Shown here: positions 8,613-16,698 of the stretch, one piece after another
How the letters are laid out: each line of letters begins with the position of its first letter
How positions within the stretch are numbered: the first letter of the stretch is position 1
Assembly (NCBI GenBank): GCA_016707285.1
Contig: JADJIA010000001.1
Location: forward strand, 806,001-870,000
Direction of reading: 5' to 3'
Source of the DNA: Ignavibacteriales bacterium
GTDB lineage: Bacteria > Bacteroidota > Ignavibacteria > Ignavibacteriales > Ignavibacteriaceae
Length of the DNA: 64,000 nt
The notes under the pieces: model-generated
Told to the model about the DNA's origin: nothing
The model's input: only the letters and a program-made list of their open reading frames with translations
The model's database searches: none
Translations under genes and position numbers: made by a program

Positions 8613-9370
8613 ATTCCTGAGAACTCGTTTTGTTGGATTGCATCAATAATTCTCTGATCCCCTTCCAAAAGGCGAAGGGCAACCCAGCGTGCATTTGGAA
8701 GATTGGGATAAGCTTTTTTGATTTTTTTTGTTAAAATTTCTATCGATGAATTAATTTCATTTGTGAAAGAAGCCACCTTTCTGGGTTTGCAGACATATTC
8801 ACCGGTGGCAACCATGTGAATATAAGAGAGCAAATCGGGAATTCCTTCGCCCTGTCTTGCCGAAGTTGGAACAACGGGAATACCAAGATCTTTCGACAGA
8901 CTTCTGATATCCACCTCAATCCCGTTCCGTTGTGCCTCATCCATCAAATTTATGCAAAGCACAGCCTTGTTGGTGATTTCCAGAACCTGCAGTACAAGAT
9001 TTAGATTCCTTTCGATTCTTGTAGCATCGGCAACTATTACTGTAACATCGGGTTTACCAAAAAGAAGGAAATCACGGGCAATTTCTTCATCAGTGCTTGT
9101 GGAAAACAGAGAATAGGTACCCGGCAGATCCACAATCTTATACTTGCTTCCGCTGTATTCAAATGCTCCCTCAGCCCTTGCCACGGTCTTACCGGGCCAG
9201 TTTCCTGTATGTTGTCTGAGACCTGTAAGTGCGTTAAAAACAGTACTTTTCCCTGTGTTCGGATTCCCTGCAAGTGCAGCCACAAAATCGAATTTTGAAA
9301 GATCAAGCCCCATTCTTTTTAATGTTGCATTTTTATTTGCGGGACAAATTTCACATGCTCCACCACTCAT
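8609..9370 (-). CDS. feoB: FeoB GTPase (NFeoB) subunit encoded separately
   Basis: 253 residues covering only the cytosolic G-protein and GDI helical part of FeoB. G1 is GNPNTGKST (35-43), the switch region contains WPGKTV (58-63), G3 is DLPG (81-84) and G4 is NLMD (141-144). An N-terminal CxxC pair (C6, C9) precedes the G domain. The protein ends at the helical bundle with no membrane segment, and its stop overlaps the ATG of the membrane subunit by four bases. The start is one base after the upstream regulator's stop. It supplies GTP-driven gating to the pore protein and must assemble with it in trans. Confidence 0.92.
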   Translation of the reverse strand: MSGGACEICPANKNATLKRMGLDLSKFDFVAALAGNPNTGKSTVFNALTGLRQHTGNWPGKTVARAEGAFEYSGSKYKIVDLPGTYSLFSTSTDEEIARDFLLFGKPDVTVIVADATRIERNLNLVLQVLEITNKAVLCINLMDEAQRNGIEVDIRSLSKDLGIPVVPTSARQGEGIPDLLSYIHMVATGEYVCKPRKVASFTNEINSSIEILTKKIKKAYPNLPNARWVALRLLEGDQRIIDAIQQNEFSGI

Positions 9371-9371
9371 T

Positions 9372-10322
9372 TTATCCTGCCTTTCTCACATTTTTTACAA
9401 AGATCAGTTTTGCCTGTTCAATCCGCAGGGCGGCAACCGCACCACGAACCCGATATGCAATTGGATCACCCCCTGCACTTGACATTTCAAACCTCACTCT
9501 GCTCCCCGGTACAAAACCCAAATCCATCAATCTTCTTCTCTGCTGACCACGCAACAATTTTGAGATTTTGTGGATATCACACTCATAACCTTTATCTAAT
9601 TTGTCAAGAGTGGAGAGTTCAAGAGGATCCGCCATTGAGGCATCTATCTCTTCAACTGTAATGTTTGAGCTCAAAAGACGCGTAAATACCAGCTCTTCAC
9701 CGTCAGCTATAAACGCCGTTTTATGATTTATATTTTCAACTATCCGTATCGTCATCCCCGGATAAACTTTTTCTGCAATAATCTGATTATAAACATCCAC
9801 AGGTTCATCCTCGATGTGTGTAATCCTGGCATAGGAGTTTTCTTTTGCATCCTTCAACAATATCCCTTTTCTTGGCGGGACATTCCCGTTTTTATCAGGG
9901 ATGGGATCACCGTCGGGATCATAAAGTGGATTGCCAAGTCGGGATGCCAGATGATCAGCCTCTTCTTCACTGATAAGATGCTCCCGTGCCTCCGCCTCTG
10001 CATGCCACATATCCTGAGCAACACCTGTTTTGTCAGCAAGGTAACTCTCCCACAAACGATGAATTCGAATTATCTTCAAGGCATAACTTCTCCCTTCGTG
10101 GGTCATATAGATATTTTCACCCACAACAGAGATTAATTTGGAGTTCTCAAGCGATTCCTCAATGGTTAAAGCAGCCCTTCTTGATACTCCCAATGCTCCC
10201 GCAAGACTGTCAATTGTGGATGCTCCATTTTTACTCTCGTAATCATACAGATGTTTGAGTGCATTTTCGAGTCGCTCCTTTTCAAGAAAGGCTTTCTGCT
10301 TTTTTGATCTAAAAATGTTCAT
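9372..10322 (-). CDS. DtxR-type regulator fused to C-terminal FeoA domains
   Basis: 316 residues. Residues about 20-80 form a winged helix (VSRRAALTIEESLENSKL), and 80-155 match the DtxR dimerisation/metal-binding region (IRIHRLWESYL, HAEAEAREHLISEEEADHLA, GNPLYDPDGDPIPDKNG). Two SH3-like FeoA-type domains follow, roughly 160-235 and 240-315, the second with RRRLMDLGFVPGSRV, the FeoA signature. A separate feoA is absent, so this fusion probably supplies both regulation and the FeoA partner function for FeoB. It overlaps the stop of the upstream regulator by four bases and is one base from the GTPase gene. Confidence 0.85.
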   Translation of the reverse strand: MNIFRSKKQKAFLEKERLENALKHLYDYESKNGASTIDSLAGALGVSRRAALTIEESLENSKLISVVGENIYMTHEGRSYALKIIRIHRLWESYLADKTGVAQDMWHAEAEAREHLISEEEADHLASRLGNPLYDPDGDPIPDKNGNVPPRKGILLKDAKENSYARITHIEDEPVDVYNQIIAEKVYPGMTIRIVENINHKTAFIADGEELVFTRLLSSNITVEEIDASMADPLELSTLDKLDKGYECDIHKISKLLRGQQRRRLMDLGFVPGSRVRFEMSSAGGDPIAYRVRGAVAALRIEQAKLIFVKNVRKAG

Positions 10323-10984
10323 TTTACCGCCTCAATAAAAAATAGATTGGATGAAATTTTTTCACTGATGTTAAAAGAGTCATTACCTACCTGAATAATT
10401 GTTGAATTGTCGTAAGAGAGTCTTGAGACTACCATCACCATTCTATTTAACGATAATCCAATCTCAGTAAAATAATTCATAAGTTCTTTGCTTGAATCGA
10501 TGACTTTCACTAAACGATAGTTTTTCCCAACCTCACAAAGTTGAAGTGAGACACAATCGGGAAGTTCAGGTAAATTCCCATACTTGTCAGGGATAGGTTC
10601 ACCATGTGGATCAACTTTTGGGTGCCCAAGATATTCATCAAGCTTCTCGATCAAAAAATCAGAAGTTGAATGCTCCAAAATCTCTGCCTCTGCGTGAACT
10701 TCACTCCAGCTGAGTCCCAATACATCCATTAGAAACAGCTCCCAAATCCTGTGACGCCTTATTACATGAAGAGCTGTCTTCTTCCCCTCGTCTGTCAGCG
10801 ACATTCCACGATATTTTTCATAATTCAGGAATCCTTGTTCTGACAGTCGCTGCACCATTTCGCTGGTTGCAGCTTTAGAAACTTCGAGTTTATTTGCTAC
10901 ATCCGTTGTGCTGACACTTTTGTCGGGATCCGACTCAAGTTGATAAATTGCTTTGATGTAGTCTTCTTTTGATATTGTTGGCAT
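10319..10984 (-). CDS. DtxR/MntR-family metal-dependent repressor
   Basis: 221 residues, first gene of the iron operon. The N-terminal winged helix (residues 5-60: TTDVANKLEVSKAATSEMVQ, LSEQGFLNYEK) is followed by the dimerisation/metal domain (HVIRRHRIWELFL, SEVHAEAEILEHSTS, GHPKVDPHGEPIPDKYG) and a C-terminal SH3-like/FeoA-like domain (150-221). E/H/D ligand positions of the family appear present. Paralogous to the downstream fusion protein. It likely represses the operon when metal is plentiful; a TTAGGTATTCCTAA palindrome stands about 30 bases upstream of its start. Confidence 0.88.
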   Translation of the reverse strand: MPTISKEDYIKAIYQLESDPDKSVSTTDVANKLEVSKAATSEMVQRLSEQGFLNYEKYRGMSLTDEGKKTALHVIRRHRIWELFLMDVLGLSWSEVHAEAEILEHSTSDFLIEKLDEYLGHPKVDPHGEPIPDKYGNLPELPDCVSLQLCEVGKNYRLVKVIDSSKELMNYFTEIGLSLNRMVMVVSRLSYDNSTIIQVGNDSFNISEKISSNLFFIEAVK

Positions 10985-11011
10985 ATAATTAAGAATTGTT
11001 GTTCTTTAAAC

Positions 11012-11025
11012 TTAGGTATTCCTAA
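11012..11025 (-). promoter_or_regulatory. DtxR-box-like operator/promoter of the feo operon
   Basis: TTAGG-N4-CCTAA palindrome, close to the core of the DtxR/IdeR box. On the minus strand it is continued by TAAGTTTA, one base off the Bacteroidota -7 element TAnnTTTG, so a bound repressor would cover the promoter. It lies 28-41 bases upstream of the first regulator gene, supporting autoregulation. Confidence 0.65.
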
Positions 11026-11063
11026 CTTAATAATCAAGGATAATTTAATTCCATATTTGAAAA

Positions 11064-11151
11064 ACTCGCCTGGGCGAGTGATATGTTCGTAGAAATAATG
11101 TGAATCCCTAACCCTAAAAAACTCGCCTGGGCGATTGATATGTTTGTAGAA
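11064..11151 (+). repeat. two copies of a palindromic interspersed repeat
   Basis: Copy 1 (11064-11094) begins with the perfect 16-base palindrome ACTCGCCTGGGCGAGT followed by GATATGTTCGTAGAA. Copy 2 (11121-11151) is 57 bases on with two changes. A third copy in inverted orientation lies at 13866-13895, so the three bracket the two genes between. A tail fragment (TTCGTAGAA) occurs again at 11159-11166. Confidence 0.8.
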
Positions 11152-11185
11152 GGCACATTCGTAGAAAAATCTCTAAATTTGAGGC

Positions 11186-11743
11186 ATGAAACTGAATTTT
11201 TTTGTGATAATTTTTGTTGTGATGATTTCTTCCGGAGCGGAAGCCCAATTTATTCAACTAACCAAGGTTGGAGCAGGGGTTGGATTGGGGGTATTAAAAG
11301 GTAACACGGCGGAGGAATTTGGATACTCCCTTCAAGGGTCGGTAGATTTTAAGTTGTGGTTCTCTGAAAAATATTATTTCCGAACTGCAGCATTTTATAC
11401 ACGAAAATTTACAATACTTCTCCCTGAAGACAGATTTGGAAGAAATTATCCTTTCCTGCAAGGTTTTTCCCTTAAATTTATGGGGGAACAACTTATCACT
11501 CCCCATATTTCAATCGAAGCCGGAGGTGGACTCGCAATAATCAACGATCGATCTTTCCCTGAGGTTGACAGCTGGTCACTTGGCAGTGGCATCTCATTCC
11601 ATACAGTATTTTATTTCTACGATAAAACGGTTGAATCCAAAGGACTTTCACTTCATACGGGAGTTGAATGGAATGTTGGATTTTTTAACACAATCCCCGA
11701 AATGAACGGAATTCAGGCACAACTCCACTATAACTTTAATTAA
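11186..11743 (+). CDS. outer-membrane beta-barrel-like protein (185 aa)
   Basis: Signal peptide MKLNFFVIIFVVMISSGAEA, then a glycine-rich protein with alternating amphipathic strands (VGAGVGLGVLKGN, ISIEAGGGLAII, GLSLHTGVEWNVGFF) and a C-terminus QAQLHYNFN ending in an aromatic-rich strand, as in small eight-strand barrels. No specific family identified. The start has TAAATTTG (11174-11181), a -7-type promoter element, only four bases before the ATG, so the mRNA may be nearly leaderless. Its end overlaps the convergent cyanophycinase-like gene by 8 bases. Confidence 0.65.
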   Translation: MKLNFFVIIFVVMISSGAEAQFIQLTKVGAGVGLGVLKGNTAEEFGYSLQGSVDFKLWFSEKYYFRTAAFYTRKFTILLPEDRFGRNYPFLQGFSLKFMGEQLITPHISIEAGGGLAIINDRSFPEVDSWSLGSGISFHTVFYFYDKTVESKGLSLHTGVEWNVGFFNTIPEMNGIQAQLHYNFN

Positions 11744-13754
11744 TAACCACCTTCCCAAAAAGTATTCCTTTTGGAGTATATGCTCTCATCAGGTAAGTCC
11801 CTGCCGCCCATGCCGATGAATTTACAGATAAACTTTTCACTCCCTCATCCAAAAATGATTCCTTCGATGTAAATACCCTCTCCCCTGTGATCGAAAAGAT
11901 TTCCACCCGGGAAATGGTGGTTTTTTCATCCTTTACCGACACTGTAAAATCTATTCCTGCGGGATTTGGGAAAATTGAGAGTGATAACTGTCCTTTCTCA
12001 GGTTCAACTATATCCTCATCCTTAATAGAGGTAGTTGATTCAACAAATTTCCTTTGCGAGAAGCTAAAACTGCTCGTTCTAACATTTGAAGCTGAGATTC
12101 TCAAATTATTGATCGCTATCACCTGACGGGGAGCAATTGAACTTGTAGCTCTATAAACGGATGAATCACAAAGGGTTGATTCCGAAGCATCAAAAATAAA
12201 AAGCGGGAAATTTGATGAAGTTACAGAACTGTCACTTGATCGAAAATTATAAACTGAGGTGGCATTTCCATACATCCCAAATCTTAGTCTGCCCTTAAAC
12301 ATTGCCCACAGTGCTGAGCACATCCGGTTTTCATAAAGGTCTGAATCATCAAACAAGGTTGATTGATATACCAGATTTGCATCCGGGTTTAATCCCGTAG
12401 CAAAAGTCATTTTCCCCCGGTATGCGGCATAAATATCCGATGTGAGGTTATCTGAAAACCCGGAAGTAAACAGTTTACCCGTCTCCCCAAACGCAAAAAC
12501 CCTCCAACCCGGTTGTTGAAGTTTAGACAGCAAAATTCCGCCACAAATCGAACCTGGATTCAGGACAGGTTTTAATCCCGTCAGATCATCCCCCACAACA
12601 AAAAGAGTGGTTGAGCCATTGAGAGTTGAGGTAAATGAAGTGTCGCTCTCTGAATTTTGTGTATAATTTAAAATTTCAGCCGAATAGGATAGAGATGAAA
12701 GAGTAGTTATCAGTGCATTCGCCTGACTCATGTATGACTGATGTGTTAAAACAACAATCCTGCTGGAATTTGAATTCTGCAGAAATGTTGAAAGTTGGTT
12801 TGTCCATACATTTGCCTTAAAACCAATTCCTGCTAAAGTAACATCCGTTACAGGTATGGTTGGAGATAAAATTGAAAACGGTTTGGCAGATTGCGGAATC
12901 GTTTTAATCCTTTTGTTAAAAAAATCATATTCCCATCCTGCGACGAGCTGATGGGCAAGCAAATTCTCTATATGATATGCAGTTTGGGTGGAAGTAATAT
13001 TGGTAATTGAATCAACACGGTAAATTGCGACCGCACCACTTCCCATCACAGTTCCTGTGCCATCAGGTGAAATACAGATGGCTGTCCGGTCATCTATTCC
13101 AACTATTGTTGCATCGTTTATCCCGTCACTTTGGAGCTTAACAAAAAGTGGCACCATCCTCCCCTGTCTTGCCCTTTCGATAACATGAGTATCAAAAAGG
13201 ACACCCGGAATAAGCTTAAGGAAGTCGCTTTCAACATGTGATTGACTAATAAATGGATTGGGCAACGCATCATCGGGATAATATGTACCATATTTCGCCG
13301 AAAGATCGTGCTCCCCAAGCACCATTGCTCCCGCTGATGTACCAGAAACTACCCCTCCCCTGTTAAAAACAACTTTGATTGCCTCTTCAGTCAAAGTCCC
13401 TTTCCAATAGTTTATATAATTGTATTGGTTTCCCCCTTTTATGAAAATACCATCCGCTGCCACTATCGAATCATACATCGCCTGCGAATCAGCGAGGGTT
13501 CTTGAGTTTATTCTAAGGTTGTAAGCTGATGAGGCACCGAGGGACTTAAAATAGTCGGGTATCCAGGTGGTCTCATCATTCACTGAGAGAACCACAATTT
13601 TTCCCGAGTCAGCTTTTTCCACAATCCAACTGTAAGGTGCACGGTTCCAGTCGTTGGTTCCTTCTGATCCACCCCCAACGGCACAAATATAGCCTTGAGG
13701 GAACAAATCCCAAACAATCGCCAAAACAAAAATCAAAAAAGATAAAAATTTCAT
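11736..13754 (-). CDS. secreted cyanophycinase-like S51 peptidase with sorting domain
   Basis: About 672 residues from the ATG at 13754 (MKFLSFLIFVLAIVWDL signal peptide); an upstream ATG at 13841 lacks a signal start. The N-terminal ~300 residues match the peptidase S51/cyanophycinase family: AVGGGSEGTNDW, then KGGNQYNYINYW and the nucleophile motif GTSAGAM (Ser about 140), then FLKLIPGVLFDTHVIERARQ. A long beta-rich middle follows, and the C-terminal ~80 residues form a Por-type sorting domain (FPNPAGIDFTVSV, GTYLMRAYTPKG, lysine-containing end). Family enzymes cut cyanophycin to beta-Asp-Arg dipeptides; a secreted form could use external polymer, but the substrate is unproved. Confidence 0.8.
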   Translation of the reverse strand: MKFLSFLIFVLAIVWDLFPQGYICAVGGGSEGTNDWNRAPYSWIVEKADSGKIVVLSVNDETTWIPDYFKSLGASSAYNLRINSRTLADSQAMYDSIVAADGIFIKGGNQYNYINYWKGTLTEEAIKVVFNRGGVVSGTSAGAMVLGEHDLSAKYGTYYPDDALPNPFISQSHVESDFLKLIPGVLFDTHVIERARQGRMVPLFVKLQSDGINDATIVGIDDRTAICISPDGTGTVMGSGAVAIYRVDSITNITSTQTAYHIENLLAHQLVAGWEYDFFNKRIKTIPQSAKPFSILSPTIPVTDVTLAGIGFKANVWTNQLSTFLQNSNSSRIVVLTHQSYMSQANALITTLSSLSYSAEILNYTQNSESDTSFTSTLNGSTTLFVVGDDLTGLKPVLNPGSICGGILLSKLQQPGWRVFAFGETGKLFTSGFSDNLTSDIYAAYRGKMTFATGLNPDANLVYQSTLFDDSDLYENRMCSALWAMFKGRLRFGMYGNATSVYNFRSSDSSVTSSNFPLFIFDASESTLCDSSVYRATSSIAPRQVIAINNLRISASNVRTSSFSFSQRKFVESTTSIKDEDIVEPEKGQLSLSIFPNPAGIDFTVSVKDEKTTISRVEIFSITGERVFTSKESFLDEGVKSLSVNSSAWAAGTYLMRAYTPKGILFGKVVIN

Positions 13755-13865
13755 TAAACTCTTTTCCGGGAACATCCGGTCTCCATATTTTTTAAAACTC
13801 CCGGGTAATATATGTATTTTCGGTGAAATTGGGTGGACCATGAACTCGGAACCCTGCTACGAACT

Positions 13866-13895
13866 CCACGAACATATCACTCACCCAGGCGAGTT
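13866..13895 (-). repeat. third, inverted copy of the ACTCGCC palindromic repeat
   Basis: Reads on the minus strand as AACTCGCCTGGGTGAGTGATA continued by TGTTCGTGG, matching the copies at 11064 and 11121 with few changes. It is followed by short direct repeats of ATCCGTGGAA (13900-13945), also apparently non-coding filler in front of the lepA promoter. Confidence 0.75.
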
Positions 13896-14009
13896 TGATA
13901 ATCCATCCGTGGAAATCTGTGTAAAATCCGTGGAATCCGTGGAACTATCCTTCTCATCCCTTGTCGTTGGTAGAAACATTCTGGTATTATCCATGTCCTT
14001 TTTATTTTT

Positions 14010-14017
14010 TAACTTTG
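14010..14017 (+). promoter_or_regulatory. Bacteroidota-type -7 element of lepA
   Basis: TAACTTTG matches TAnnTTTG and lies 37 bases before the lepA ATG. A purine-rich ribosome site (CGGAGATAA) directly precedes the start. A convincing -33 TTG box is not obvious. Confidence 0.5.
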
Positions 14018-14053
14018 TAGTTACAAAAATTTAAAATTCCCTATCGGAGATAA

Positions 14054-15847
14054 ATGAATCACATCAGAAACTTCTGTATAATTGCCCACATTGACCATGG
14101 CAAAAGCACCATAGCCGACAGACTGCTTGAAACCACCGGCACGGTGAGCGATCGTGAAGCCAAAGCTCAAATCCTCGACAGTATGGACCTGGAACGAGAA
14201 CGCGGCATCACTATTAAATCGCATGCAATACAGATGGAATACAAAGCCGATGACGGTTTTAATTATGTCTTAAATCTGATTGATACTCCGGGGCATGTCG
14301 ATTTTACTTATGAAGTTTCCAGATCCCTCGCTGCATGCGAAGGGGCACTCCTGATAGTTGATGCTTCACAGGGTGTTGAAGCCCAAACAATCTCAAACCT
14401 CTATCTTGCAATCGGTTCAGGACTTGAAATAATCCCCGTTCTGAATAAAATTGATCTTCCGGGTGCCGAACCCGAGAGGATTGCCCAACAGGTCATTGAC
14501 CTTCTCGGCTGCAAAAAAGAAGACTTAATTTATGCAAGTGCCAAAGCGAAAATTGGAATCAAAGAAATTCTTGAAGCCGTTGTTGCAAAAATCCCTCCGC
14601 CAAAAGGGGATGCTGAGAAACCACTTCAGGCGTTGATTTTTGACTCCGTTTTTGATCCCTATCGTGGCGCCATCGCTTATGTAAGAGTGATGAATGGTGT
14701 CATCAAAGAAAAAGAAAAAATGCGCTTTTTCGCCCATGATAAAGAATATATCGCTGAAGAAGTGGGGACTTTAAGACTTGGCAAAATCCGAACAGGCCAG
14801 ATAACTGCCGGTAGTGTTGGCTACATCATAGGCGGTATAAAAGATGTGAAAGATACCAAAGTGGGTGACACTATCACACACGCAAAAGGTGGAGCCGAAT
14901 TTGGACTTCCTGGCTACCAGGAGATAAAACCGATGGTATATAGTGGACTTTATCCCACCAATACAGAAGATTTTGAAGACCTTAGAGATGCACTCGATAA
15001 ATATATTTTAAATGATGCATCCCTGATCTATGAACCCGAAACTTCCGTTGCCCTCGGATTTGGATTCAGATGTGGCTTTTTGGGACTTCTTCACATGGAG
15101 ATTGTTCAGGAAAGACTTTTCAGAGAGTTTGATCAGGCAATTATCACCACCCTTCCCAATGTGGAATATGTGGTTTATAAACGCAATGGTGAAAAAATTG
15201 TAGTTGACAACCCCGATCACATGCCGGCCGTTGGAGATATCGACCTGATTGAAGAACCGTATGTAAAAGCACAGATTGTAACTCCGAGTGAATATGTCGG
15301 AGGAATCATGAAACTTGCCATGGATAAACGGGGAATTTATAAAAACACCACTTACATCGATCCAACAAGAGCCGACTTAAGTTTTGAGTTTCCACTTGCT
15401 GAAATTATTTTTGATTTCTACGATAAATTAAAATCAATTTCCAGAGGTTATGCATCCTTCGACTATGAATTGATCGGCTATCAGGAATCCGACCTGATAA
15501 AGCTTGATATTCTTCTTAATGCTGAACCTGTTGATGCTCTATCAATGATTGTTCACCGTTCAAAATCCTATGACTGGGGAAGAAAAGTTTGTGATAAACT
15601 AAAAGACCTGATCCCGAGACAGTTGTTTGAGATTTCAATTCAGGCAGCCATTGGAAGCAAGGTAATCTCCCGCTCCACAGTGAAAGCTATGCGCAAAAAT
15701 GTTATCGCCAAGTGTTACGGTGGCGACATTTCCCGTAAGAGAAAACTGCTGGAAAAACAAAAAGAAGGCAAAAAGCGGATGAAACAGGTTGGAAATGTTG
15801 AAATACCTCAAGAAGCTTTCCTCGCCGTTTTACAGATTGAAGATTGA
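14054..15847 (+). CDS. lepA: elongation factor 4 (ribosomal back-translocase)
   Basis: 597 residues, normal EF-4 length. G1 HIDHGKST (residues 12-19), the switch I tail RGITIK, G3 DTPGHVDF and G4 NKID are intact. The EF-G-like domains II, III and V follow, and the LepA-specific C-terminal domain is seen as VHRSKSYDWGR and the basic SRKRKLLEKQKEGKKRMK. It acts on stalled ribosomes. The stop overlaps the TTG start of lepB, giving the lepA-lepB operon seen in many bacteria. Confidence 0.97.
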   Translation: MNHIRNFCIIAHIDHGKSTIADRLLETTGTVSDREAKAQILDSMDLERERGITIKSHAIQMEYKADDGFNYVLNLIDTPGHVDFTYEVSRSLAACEGALLIVDASQGVEAQTISNLYLAIGSGLEIIPVLNKIDLPGAEPERIAQQVIDLLGCKKEDLIYASAKAKIGIKEILEAVVAKIPPPKGDAEKPLQALIFDSVFDPYRGAIAYVRVMNGVIKEKEKMRFFAHDKEYIAEEVGTLRLGKIRTGQITAGSVGYIIGGIKDVKDTKVGDTITHAKGGAEFGLPGYQEIKPMVYSGLYPTNTEDFEDLRDALDKYILNDASLIYEPETSVALGFGFRCGFLGLLHMEIVQERLFREFDQAIITTLPNVEYVVYKRNGEKIVVDNPDHMPAVGDIDLIEEPYVKAQIVTPSEYVGGIMKLAMDKRGIYKNTTYIDPTRADLSFEFPLAEIIFDFYDKLKSISRGYASFDYELIGYQESDLIKLDILLNAEPVDALSMIVHRSKSYDWGRKVCDKLKDLIPRQLFEISIQAAIGSKVISRSTVKAMRKNVIAKCYGGDISRKRKLLEKQKEGKKRMKQVGNVEIPQEAFLAVLQIED

Positions 15848-16689
15848 AAATATCAGATAGAAAATTTTACGGAAGACTGTTTTTTGTAATAGCAGTTGTG
15901 TTTCTTCTGATAATATCGGTGCGCCTGTTCATCATCTCCACCTATAAAATTACCACCAATTCAATGGAAGCCACTCTTGAACCGGGTGATTTTATTGTTG
16001 TTCAGAAGTTTGGATATACCCGACAGGAACCTGTTTATATCCCCCTTACAGACCTCTCCCTCCCCTACACAACCTGGGATGGCTCAGCCAAACCGGAAAA
16101 AAATTCGGTGATCGTCTTTAAATTTCCCGAGGGAAAAAAGGATGACAGGTTAAATCCCGTTTATGTTAAAAGACTGATCGCTCTTCCCGGTGATACAATC
16201 AAAATTGTTTCAGGTGAAGTGTTCGTGAATGGAGTGAAACAACCACGCCCCCCTTTGATGAGGCAGGCAAAGATAAAATCGAAAGATGACGGCAGTTCAC
16301 AGATATTTCCCGGGGATGACGACTGGAATGAAGACAACTATGGACCACTCTACATCCCCAAAAAAGGTGATACAATTGAGGTCAATCTCTCCAACTATTC
16401 ACAGTGGGAAGATATTATTAAAAGGGAGCAGGGTGACACCTCTTTAACGGTTTCAGGGCATAAATTCCTCTTAAACGGGGAAGAAATAAATAGTTATATT
16501 GTACAAACTGATTATTATTTTGTAATGGGCGACAACCGTGACAACAGCCTCGACAGCCGGTTTTGGGGATATGTCCCCTATGATTATATCATCGGTGAAG
16601 TATCTTTCATTTATTGGTCAGTTGATCCTTTCTCCACCGGTTCGTTCCCACAAATCAAATTCAACAGGTTCTTTAAAACGATAAACTAA
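15844..16689 (+). CDS. lepB: signal peptidase I
   Basis: 281 residues, S26 family. One N-terminal transmembrane helix (about 11-31), then the catalytic Ser40-Met box (TNSMEATLEPGD) and the general-base lysine in VKRLIALPGD (K109). The C-terminal signature is MGDNRDNSLDSRFWG. It cleaves Sec signal peptides at the outer face of the inner membrane, fitting the many exported proteins nearby. The TTG start at 15844 shares four bases with the lepA stop (TTGA), so translation is coupled. Confidence 0.95.
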   Translation: MKISDRKFYGRLFFVIAVVFLLIISVRLFIISTYKITTNSMEATLEPGDFIVVQKFGYTRQEPVYIPLTDLSLPYTTWDGSAKPEKNSVIVFKFPEGKKDDRLNPVYVKRLIALPGDTIKIVSGEVFVNGVKQPRPPLMRQAKIKSKDDGSSQIFPGDDDWNEDNYGPLYIPKKGDTIEVNLSNYSQWEDIIKREQGDTSLTVSGHKFLLNGEEINSYIVQTDYYFVMGDNRDNSLDSRFWGYVPYDYIIGEVSFIYWSVDPFSTGSFPQIKFNRFFKTIN

Positions 16690-16698
16690 GGTTTTATC

